Origin: JBCFAY01 sp038562375
GTDB lineage: Bacteria; Bacillota; Clostridia; Christensenellales; CAG-138
NCBI GenBank assembly: GCA_038562375.1
Contig: JBCFAY010000008.1
Span: 62,001-126,000 of the forward strand
DNA: 64,000 nucleotides
Direction of reading: 5' to 3'
Position numbers and translations under genes: made by a program. The notes under the pieces are model-generated. The model ran no database searches. It was not told where the DNA came from and worked only from the letters and a program-made list of their open reading frames with translations. Positions 26,574 to 33,965 of this stretch are shown here, one piece after another (within the stretch, counting starts at the first letter, position 1; every line of letters starts with the position of its first letter).

Positions 26574-28613
26574 ATGTTTTGGATTTATGCTTCGCTCGTG
26601 GTAGCGTTGCTGTCCTTTGCCGTAGCGTATTATTTCTACGGCTGGGTCAAGCGCCTGCCGACCGCCAACAGCCGTCTTGAAGAGATCGGCAAGCTCATCC
26701 GCAACGGCGCGTTCACGTTCTTAAAGCGCGAATACCGCATCCTTCTGATCTTCATGGGAACGATCAGCGTTATCATCCTCGTGCTGTTCCCGAACCCCAT
26801 CTGGTCGACGCAAACCGTCGGCGACAACATCGCCATGATGGTCGCCTACATCTGCGGCACGCTGCTTTCGGCTCTCGCAGGATACGTCGGCATCTCCATC
26901 GCGACGATCGCGAACCTCAAGGCGGCCACCGCCGCGCGCGAGGGCATCCAGCGCTCCTTCATGGCGGGCTTCCGCGGCGGCGCGGTCATGGGCATGGCCG
27001 TCGTAGGCACCTCGCTCGCGGGCGCGGCGCTCATTTACATCTTCTCGCAGGATCACAACATCGTCATGGCCTTTAGCTTCGGCGCAAGCTCCCTCGCCCT
27101 CTTTGCCAAGGCGGGCGGCGGCATCTTCACCAAGACCGCCGACATCGCGGCGGACCTCACCGGCAAGGTCGAGCTCGGCATCCCCGAGGACGATCCCCGC
27201 AACCCCGCCGTTATCGCCGATAACGTGGGCGACAACGTCGGCGACGTCGCCGGCATGGGCGCGGACCTCTTTGACTCCAACGTCGCGGCTATCGTGGCCA
27301 TGATGATCCTCGCCATCCCGCTCGGGCAGGTTCCCTTCCTGTTCTGCCTCGGCGCGCTCGGCTTGTTTGCCTCCATCGTCGGCGTTCTCGCCTCGCGCCT
27401 GGGCAAAAACGGCAGCCCGTCGCGCGCGCTCAACGGAGGCACCTATCTGACCTGCGGCGTCTTCTTCGTCCTTACCCTGGCCGCCACGCTCCTGACCCCG
27501 GGCTTTGAGCTGGGCCTCTGGATCGCCGCCATGGTCGGCATGATCGTCGGCGTCATCATCGGCGTCACCTCCGACTTCTTCACCGGCGACGATAAGAAAC
27601 CGGTCGAAAACGTCGCGAAGGCTTGCCAGAGCGGCCCGGCTTTCACGATCCTCACCGGCTTCTCCTACGGTCTGCTCTCCGCGTTGCCCTCGCTCGTAGG
27701 CATCGGCCTCGCGGCGCTCGTATCCTATCATATCTGCGAAGGCATGATCGGGCCCGGCTACGGGATGCTCGGCATCGCGACCGCCGCGATCGGTATGCTC
27801 TCTGTCGTCGGCATGATCATCTCCAACGACGCGTACGGCCCCATCGTGGACAATGCGCGCGGCGTCGCCGAAATGGCGGATCTTGGGGATAAGGTGCTTG
27901 AAATCACGGACGAGCTCGACGCCGCCGGCAACACCGCCAAGGCGATCACGAAGGGCTTCTCCATCGGCGCGGCGGGCCTCACGGTCATCGCTCTGCTCGC
28001 GGCGTTCCGCGAAGTCGTCCAGCAGGTTACCGGCGCCGATATCAGCTTCAACCTGATGGATCCGGTCGTGTTCTTCGGCACGCTCGCAGGCGCTGCGATC
28101 CCCGCCGTGTTCTGCTCGATGCTGATGAACGGCGTGAGCCGCAACTCGCAGCTCATGGTCACCGAGATCCATCGCCAGTTCGACACGATCCCCGGCCTGC
28201 GCGAAGGCCATGCGCAGCCCGATTACAACAAGTGCATCGACATCGCGACCGTCGGCGCGATCCGCGAACTGATCCCCGCCGGCTTGATGGCGATCCTCGC
28301 GACGCTCGCCGTGGGCTTCATCGGCGGCGTCGGCGCCGTCGGCGGATACCTCGCCGGCAACATCGTCTCGGGTCTGCTCCTCGCGCTCGTCATGAGCAAC
28401 GCGGGCGGTCTGTGGGATAACGCCAAGAAGTTCATCGAGTCCGGCCACTTCGGCGGCAAGGGCAGCGACGCCCACAAGGCGGCCGTCATCGGCGACACCG
28501 TCGGCGATCCGTTCAAGGACACCGCCGGCCCGTCGATCAACACGCAGATCACGGTCGTCTCGCTCGTTTCCACGCTGGCGGCGACGCTGTTCATCGCGTA
28601 CTCGATCTTTTAA
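26574..28613 (+). CDS. hppA: Membrane-bound proton-pumping pyrophosphatase
   Basis: 679 residues with about 16 membrane helices. The PPi/Mg site is complete: the [49 protein letters not shown] block, [15 protein letters not shown], and the C-terminal [24 protein letters not shown]. At the position that separates K+-dependent (Ala) from K+-independent (Lys) enzymes the sequence reads [11 protein letters not shown], i.e. Lys with Thr three residues on, so it should be K+-independent and most likely pump H+ rather than Na+. It recovers energy from biosynthetic PPi. Start ATG at 26574 with GGAGG 8 nt upstream. Confidence 0.97.
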   Translation: [679 protein letters not shown]

Positions 28614-28634
28614 TCCATCGGTTTATACCCGCAA

Positions 28635-28663
28635 AGCTGGGCGCAATCGCGCCCGGCCTTTTT
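28635..28663 (+). terminator. Terminator of hppA
   Basis: Stem GGGCGC-AATC-GCGCCC (28639-28654) followed by GGCC and TTTTT. It starts about 25 nt after the hppA stop. No gene was seen in 28664-29024. Confidence 0.75.
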
Positions 28664-29024
28664 CTACCTCAAAAACAGGACAATATCCGCGCACACCTTC
28701 GCGTTCGCGTGAACCCGATCCTTCTTTGTACCGCGGCAGGCGGCTGCGCTGTCTAAATATCTTCCCGTCGCGAAAGCATCTGCCCCCGAATCCTTCGCCC
28801 CTCTTTTTTATGCGTCGCATGGAATCCGTACCCGTTCGCTCCCCAACAGCAAAAAACAGCATGGATCCGTCTGAACTCAGCAGTATTTCGACCTGCCGCT
28901 TTTATAAAAGGCGCGGTATACTAGTGGATAATATTTCCATAAAATTCGACACGAGAAAGGCCCTCTGTCCCCCGCCCCTGCGCTCCCCAAGATCGAAACA
29001 GCGTACCATGAAGGGAGATTATTT

Positions 29025-30476
29025 ATGAACCGCAATTCCCGTTCCCGCCTGGTTGCTTTTGCGGCGCTGATGCTCGCGCTCGCCCTCGCGATCTCCGGCT
29101 GTGTCCAGATCGTCCAAGGCCCTGGGCAGAACACCGCCGCACCTGCGGCCACCTTCGTTCCGGCCCCTGCCCAAACCGACACCCCTTCCCCCATGCCTGC
29201 CGCAACGCCGGAATTTGAGCCCGTGTTCAGCGTGCCCTCGGGCAGCGCCGTAAAGCAGTTCATGCAGCTCGGCCTCTGCGCACAGGTTACGGACGCCATA
29301 TCGCTCTTCGGCCAGCCCGAGGCGATCTACGGCGCAAGCAGCTATCTCTACCGCGCGATCGCGGGCGCGGACGATACGGAAGCCGCCGCGGTATACCGCT
29401 TTATGAAGGACGGCATCGGCCTTGAGTGCATCGTGAGCACCCTGGACAACCGCATCCTCAAAAAGCAGGTGTCCACCCCGGGGGCCTTCCCCGATCTTCT
29501 GGACAGCGTTTCGGAAAAGCTCCCGCAAAACGCCGATCTCAACGCCCTCGGCTATCAGGAGCTGCTCACGGCCCTCGGCGTCAACCCGTATCTGTGGATG
29601 TCCTTCGTCGCGCCCAACGCGAAGACGGATGCGGACCGCTACGAGGTCTGCCTGTGGCCGGACGGCGACGGGCAGCTCGTCGCCATCGTGCAAAACGGCG
29701 AACTGCTTCGCTGCGAGTATCAGCCGGACAATACCGTGCTCGACGCCGCCGCGGTCGACGGCGTGACGCCGCGCGCGCCGCGCTACCTCGAAAGCAAGCC
29801 GAAGAACGACAACGGCGCGGTTTCGGGCTACGCGGCGTTCAAGAAATTCGCCGCGCTCAAGCTCGGCCAGAGCGAGCAGGACGTGCGCGACAAGATGGGT
29901 ACGCCCACCTCCGAAGAGGGCGGCTCGCTCGTCTACGCCTTCGCGGACGCTGCCTTTGCGACGGGGCAGGTGCAGTTTGCGTTTGAGATCGCAAGCGGCC
30001 AGCTCTTTGCAAAGAGCGTCGTCGCCCTGCCGCTCGGAGACGCGGAGGTCCGCGGGCGTTACGCCCCGCAGATGCTGCCCGGCATGTCGCTCGATGATAT
30101 CGAGCATTTCATGGGCAAGCCCTTTACGACGGATCAGGGCCTAGACTCCGCCGGCGAGACGATCAACGCCTATACCTACGCGGGCGCGTACGCCAGCGTA
30201 AGCGCTCAGTTCCAGAAAGGCGCGGACATCTGCTTAGCAAGCTATATGACGGTTAACGACGTCGAGGAGGAAACGAGCACGCTCTACGAGGAATACGTGC
30301 TGCCCGTGACGCCCGGCAAGCCCGCCAAGACCCGCACGCCCGAAACGCCCGCGCCCACGCCTGCCCAAACGACACCCCAGCGGCCGACCCCCACGCCGCG
30401 CATTACGTTCCGGATCCCCAGAATCTCCTTCAAACCCATCATCACCCCGTCGCCCACGCCGATCATCATCTATTAA
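29025..30476 (+). CDS. Lipoprotein with three BamE/SmpA-like repeats
   Basis: 483 residues. Lipoprotein signal with lipobox AISGC (Cys26), a Pro/Thr/Ala-rich spacer to about 65, a folded region to about 420, then a Thr/Pro-rich tail (TPETPAPTPAQ...) ending in RIPRISFKP. Three copies of a 'glutamine/leucine-rich turn, helix, G-x-P' motif recur: VTDAISLFGQPEAIYG, SEQDVRDKMGTPTSEEGG and SLDDIEHFMGKPFTTDQG; each resembles the BamE/SmpA two-helix and sheet unit that is common in lipoproteins (also in inhibitors of the BLIP type). A role in the cell envelope is likely; no partner is known. Good Shine-Dalgarno (GAAGGGAG) upstream. Confidence 0.7.
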   Translation: MNRNSRSRLVAFAALMLALALAISGCVQIVQGPGQNTAAPAATFVPAPAQTDTPSPMPAATPEFEPVFSVPSGSAVKQFMQLGLCAQVTDAISLFGQPEAIYGASSYLYRAIAGADDTEAAAVYRFMKDGIGLECIVSTLDNRILKKQVSTPGAFPDLLDSVSEKLPQNADLNALGYQELLTALGVNPYLWMSFVAPNAKTDADRYEVCLWPDGDGQLVAIVQNGELLRCEYQPDNTVLDAAAVDGVTPRAPRYLESKPKNDNGAVSGYAAFKKFAALKLGQSEQDVRDKMGTPTSEEGGSLVYAFADAAFATGQVQFAFEIASGQLFAKSVVALPLGDAEVRGRYAPQMLPGMSLDDIEHFMGKPFTTDQGLDSAGETINAYTYAGAYASVSAQFQKGADICLASYMTVNDVEEETSTLYEEYVLPVTPGKPAKTRTPETPAPTPAQTTPQRPTPTPRITFRIPRISFKPIITPSPTPIIIY

Positions 30477-30492
30477 TGCAGCACCACATAGT

Positions 30493-30523
30493 AGAGCGCC
30501 CGATTCAACGCGGGCGCTCTTTT
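30493..30523 (+). terminator. Terminator after the lipoprotein gene
   Basis: AGAGCGCCCG-ATTCAACG-CGGGCGCTCT followed by TTTT. The gap 30524-30756 shows no gene. Confidence 0.88.
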
Positions 30524-30756
30524 ACGAATGCACTCCGCAAAGCCGTATGCCGCGCGGCCCCGTTAAAGCATCCGCTTGTCCCGGCAAGAACGCGTCGCCT
30601 GCAAGGCCTCCGCCCGCAAAGACGCGCCGCCCGCCGTTTCCCCCATTCCCTTCCAATGAAAAATCCCCCGGATTTAACGCCTTTTGGAAACTCTTCCTTC
30701 CGCTTGTATGCGGCGGTACAGCGCGCTGACAAAGTCTGTTATTCGGTTATCGATCC

Positions 30757-30785
30757 TTGACTTTGCCTGGGTCGGAGACTATAAT
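30757..30785 (+). promoter_or_regulatory. Promoter of the molybdenum cofactor/formate dehydrogenase cluster
   Basis: -35 TTGACT (30757-30762), 17-nt spacer, -10 TATAAT (30780-30785). Predicted start near 30792. The leader contains GCATGAT/ATCATGC (about 30817-30835) and a stem GGTCG/CGGCC (about 30848-30881) before the likely ribosome site GGGAGGGCGAGG, so the first gene may be controlled by RNA structure. Confidence 0.75.
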
Positions 30786-30831
30786 TGAACTCAACTTTAC
30801 CTATAGAGTTATTTATGCATGATGCCGTATC

Positions 30832-31521
30832 ATGCAAACATACTTATGGTCGCACGGGCAGCCTTTGCTTGCCGGCGGCCGGATTGCTGGGAGGGCGAGG
30901 CAAATTTTCATCAAGGACGCTGCGGCCGCTATCCTGTGCGGCGGCAAGAGCTGCCGGATGGGGTTTGACAAGGCCTTTCTTATGGAAGGGGACGCGTACC
31001 TCCTGCAAACCAACGCACAGCGGCTCGGCTCGGCGTTTGAGCGCGTGCTGCTCGTGAGCGATACCGTCGAAAAGTTTGCCCCGTACGGCGCTTTTGGCGC
31101 AACTTCGGCCGTGGCGGATCATTATCCGGGGACCGGCCCTTTGGGCGGCATCTGTACCGCCCTTGAGGAAACCGACGCCCCGTATATTTTCGTCATGGCC
31201 TGCGATATGCCCCGCCCAGACCTCGATCTTATCGACTTGATGCGCCCGCATCTCGGGCAGGCGCAGGTGATCCTCTTCGCGCACGGGGACAGGCTTGAAA
31301 CGCTTTTTGCCTTTTACCACCGCTCGTGCCTGCCGGTATTTACAGAGCGCCTTCGCAAAGGGATGCTCCAGCCGCGGAGCGCGTTCGATCAGCTCAACGT
31401 ACTTGCGCTCCCCCTTTCGCCGGAGCGGGCGGACGCGGCGTTTGTCAACCTCAACACCCGGGAGGATCTTGAGCGCTGGCGCGCCGCGAAAGCCGGGCAT
31501 GACGGAAAGCCGGGCTCATAA
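30832..31521 (+). CDS. mobA: Molybdenum cofactor guanylyltransferase (MobA)
   Basis: Up to 229 residues. The nucleotide-binding loop reads AAAILCGGKSCRMGFDKAFL, the MobA motif GGxSxRMGxDKA, followed by TGPLGGICTALE and the Mg2+-binding VMACDMPRPDLDLIDLM. The enzyme joins GMP to molybdopterin to form the guanine dinucleotide cofactor that bis-PGD enzymes such as the formate dehydrogenase here need. The start is uncertain: the ATG at 30832 has no Shine-Dalgarno and adds about 24 unconserved residues; an ATT at 30904, after GGGAGGGCGAGG, would begin right before the conserved core. The stop overlaps the next ATG (TAATG). Confidence 0.88.
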   Translation: MQTYLWSHGQPLLAGGRIAGRARQIFIKDAAAAILCGGKSCRMGFDKAFLMEGDAYLLQTNAQRLGSAFERVLLVSDTVEKFAPYGAFGATSAVADHYPGTGPLGGICTALEETDAPYIFVMACDMPRPDLDLIDLMRPHLGQAQVILFAHGDRLETLFAFYHRSCLPVFTERLRKGMLQPRSAFDQLNVLALPLSPERADAAFVNLNTREDLERWRAAKAGHDGKPGS

Positions 31522-32198
31522 TGGAACGCATGAACGAACGGCTGACCGTGCCGCAGCTTATCCTGATCGGCGCGCACGGGCGCAACAGCGGAAAGACGCT
31601 GCTCGCCTGCGACATCATCGAGGCGTACGGGGCGCGGTTCCCGATCTATGCGCTCAAGATCATCGGCATCGACCGCCCGGGCCAGGAATGCCACAGGGGC
31701 AAGGACGGCTGCGGCATGTGCACGCGCCTGACGGGGGCTTTCGAACTGATCGAGGAGGGCGGCTCCGCCGCCGAAAAGGACACCGCGCGGATGCTCCAGG
31801 CGGGCGCAAAGCGCGCATACCTTCTCAAGAGCCTCAAGACCTGCATGTTCGACGCGTTTGCGGACTTTTTAGGGCGCGTTCCCAGGGACGCATTGATCGT
31901 GTGCGAATCGAACACCCTGCGCAAGGAGGTCCGCCCCGGCGTGTTCTTGTTCGCGGCCTCGAAAGACGGGCGCATGAAGCCCTCGGCGCGCGATGTCGCA
32001 GGCTGTGCGGATGTTACGCTCGCGCCAGGGGACACCGCGGCGGCGCGAAGGATCCGCATCATAAAGAACCGGCACGGCTCCCTCAGCGCCGTTGCCGCAA
32101 GGACCGAACCCGACGGACGCGAGGCCTTGCCCCGTCCGATCATCGATAACGCAACATTGGGGGCACAAAAATGGCAAACGGACAATCGATTGAATTGA
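31521..32198 (+). CDS. P-loop NTPase, MobB-like, with a cysteine cluster
   Basis: 225 residues. Walker A GAHGRNSGKT (about 14-23) follows a short strand LILIG, as in MobB and related small GTPases. Residues 51-66 read ECHRGKDGCGMC (Cys-x-His ... Cys-Gly-x-Cys), which could bind a metal or Fe-S cluster and is not a standard MobB feature. A strand LIVCESNTLRKEVRPGVFLF could hold the switch region. It is coupled to mobA by TAATG and overlaps nuoE by 28 nt, so it is made together with the cofactor enzyme and the formate dehydrogenase. Likely a maturation or metal-insertion factor for this enzyme; function not established. Confidence 0.7.
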   Translation: MERMNERLTVPQLILIGAHGRNSGKTLLACDIIEAYGARFPIYALKIIGIDRPGQECHRGKDGCGMCTRLTGAFELIEEGGSAAEKDTARMLQAGAKRAYLLKSLKTCMFDAFADFLGRVPRDALIVCESNTLRKEVRPGVFLFAASKDGRMKPSARDVAGCADVTLAPGDTAAARRIRIIKNRHGSLSAVAARTEPDGREALPRPIIDNATLGAQKWQTDNRLN

Positions 32199-32659
32199 TC
32201 GATGAAATCATCCGCAAAAACGGCGGCAGGCGGGAAAACATCCTGGGGATGCTGCTCGATCTTCAGGCCGCGTCGCCGGACAACTTCGTGGATCGCGAAA
32301 CCGCCGCGCTCCTCGCCGACCGCCTTAAGATGAGCGAAACCCGGGTCTATGAGCTGATCGCTTTCTACGCGATGCTCAACACGAAGCCCCAGGCGCGCTA
32401 CATCCTCGAGGTATGCAACAGCTCGCCCTGCCGCTTCACCAAATCCGCTTTGGTGGCGGCGGCGCTCGAGCGCCTGCTCGGCGTAAAGCTCGGCGAGAGC
32501 ACTTCGGACGGGCTCTTCGCCTATCACTACGTGCCCTGCGTGGGCGCATGCGATATCGGCCCCGTCATAAAGGTCCGCGATACCGTATTCGGCAATCTGG
32601 ACGATGAGAAGATCGCGCGGCTGATCGACGGCCTTCGCGATGGCAGCGTCCGGGTTTAA
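32171..32659 (+). CDS. NuoE/HydA-gamma-like [2Fe-2S] subunit
   Basis: 162 residues, thioredoxin-like fold, 24-kDa-type subunit of NADH dehydrogenases. The N-terminal helical half (LLDLQAASPDNFVDRETAALLADRL) is followed by the cluster ligands CNSSPC and CVGACDIGP, giving the four cysteines of the [2Fe-2S] site. It pairs with NuoF, which follows after 11 nt, and passes electrons between NADH/FMN and the catalytic formate dehydrogenase subunit. ATG at 32171 after GGGGGCAC. Confidence 0.92.
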   Translation: MANGQSIELIDEIIRKNGGRRENILGMLLDLQAASPDNFVDRETAALLADRLKMSETRVYELIAFYAMLNTKPQARYILEVCNSSPCRFTKSALVAAALERLLGVKLGESTSDGLFAYHYVPCVGACDIGPVIKVRDTVFGNLDDEKIARLIDGLRDGSVRV

Positions 32660-32670
32660 GGAGGATAGAA

Positions 32671-33936
32671 GTGATGCAACACAAGGACGCTGTGCTCTTA
32701 AAGCGCGTGGATCGCATGGGCGATCCGACCTCGATAAGCGAATACGTCGCCCTCGGCGGCTTCGACGGGCTGAAAAAAGCCGTCGCCACCGAGCCGGAAA
32801 CCATTCTCACCGAGCTCGACGCGGCGATGCTGCGCGGGCGCGGCGGCGCGGCGTATCCCCTCGGCAAGAAGTGGCGGCACCTCTACGGGAGCAAGGATAT
32901 CCCCAAGTACATCGTGTGCAACGCGGACGAGGGCGAACCGGGCACGTTCAAGGACAAGGTGCTCCTCTCGAAGGACCCCCTTTCCGTCATCGAGGGCATG
33001 GTTATCGCGGGATGGCTCTTCGGTTCGCACGAGGGCTTTATCTACACGCGCGGCGAATACCGCGAAATTCAGAAGATCTTCCAGCGCGCGCTCGACAACG
33101 CGGAGGCCGAAGGCTATCTCGGCAAATCCATCCTCGGCATCGAGGGGTTTGATTATACCATCACCATCGTTTCGGGCGCAGGCGCTTACGTCTGCGGCGA
33201 GAACTCCGCGCTTTTAAACTCCGTCGAGGGCAAGACGGGCCGCCCCCGCGTGAAACCGCCGCACCTCGCGGACGTCGGCTTATACCTCAAGCCGACGCTC
33301 GTAAACAACGTCGAATCCTTCGCCTGCGTGCCCGTGATCCTGAACATCGGCGGCGAGGCGTTCTGCAAACTCGGCACGCCCCAAGGCGGCGGCACCAAGC
33401 TCGTGTGCCTTTCGGGCCACATCAAGAACCGCGGCGTGTACGAGGTGCCGCTGGGAACGTCCTTACAGAAGATCCTCTACGCGCCCGAGTACGGCGGGGG
33501 GATCAGCACCGGCCGTCCGCTCGGCTTCTGCCACTTCGGCGGCCAGTCCGGGCCGCTCGGCTTCCCCGAGCAGCTCGAGGACTGCGTCTATTCCTACGAG
33601 GGCCTGTGGGACAAGGGCCTTGCCGTCGGCTCCGGCGCGATCGTCGTGATGGACGACAGCGTCAGCGTCGTGGACTACCTCGAATCCGTGATGGCCTTCT
33701 TCGTGCACGAGTCCTGCGGCAAGTGCACCCCGTGCCGCCTCGGTACCACGCGCCTTTTAGAGCACATCCAGCGCTTCCAGCGCGGCGCGGCCGGGAAGGA
33801 CGATATGCAGAAGCTCGAGAATATGCTCACGCACATCACCGAGCTGTCCGCCTGCGGGCTCGGGCAATCGGTTTCCGTTTCGGTTCGTTCGGGCCTCAAG
33901 TACAGAAGGAGCGCCTTCGAGGCGCTCGTCGGCTGA
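32671..33936 (+). CDS. NuoF-like NAD(H)/FMN-binding flavoprotein subunit
   Basis: 421 residues from GTG 32671, or 420 from the ATG at 32674; AAGGAGG lies upstream of both and the ATG has the better spacing. NADH- and FMN-binding segments: GRGGAAYPLGKKW, NADEGEPGTFKDK and GAGAYVCGENSALLNSVEG. The C-terminal [4Fe-4S] motif is ESCGKCTPCR with the fourth cysteine near residue 398 (LSACGLGQSV). Unlike HydB it lacks N-terminal thioredoxin-like and C-terminal ferredoxin domains, so it is a plain NuoF. With NuoE and FdhA it forms an NAD-linked formate dehydrogenase. Confidence 0.95.
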   Translation: MMQHKDAVLLKRVDRMGDPTSISEYVALGGFDGLKKAVATEPETILTELDAAMLRGRGGAAYPLGKKWRHLYGSKDIPKYIVCNADEGEPGTFKDKVLLSKDPLSVIEGMVIAGWLFGSHEGFIYTRGEYREIQKIFQRALDNAEAEGYLGKSILGIEGFDYTITIVSGAGAYVCGENSALLNSVEGKTGRPRVKPPHLADVGLYLKPTLVNNVESFACVPVILNIGGEAFCKLGTPQGGGTKLVCLSGHIKNRGVYEVPLGTSLQKILYAPEYGGGISTGRPLGFCHFGGQSGPLGFPEQLEDCVYSYEGLWDKGLAVGSGAIVVMDDSVSVVDYLESVMAFFVHESCGKCTPCRLGTTRLLEHIQRFQRGAAGKDDMQKLENMLTHITELSACGLGQSVSVSVRSGLKYRRSAFEALVG

Positions 33937-33965
33937 CGGCATCCACTATACAGGAGGACTTCGCG

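Noticed and set aside
26721..28475. A 584-codon minus-strand frame opposite the pyrophosphatase gene
   Set aside because: Arginine/aspartate-rich shadow of a clearly coding plus-strand gene; no motif of its own.
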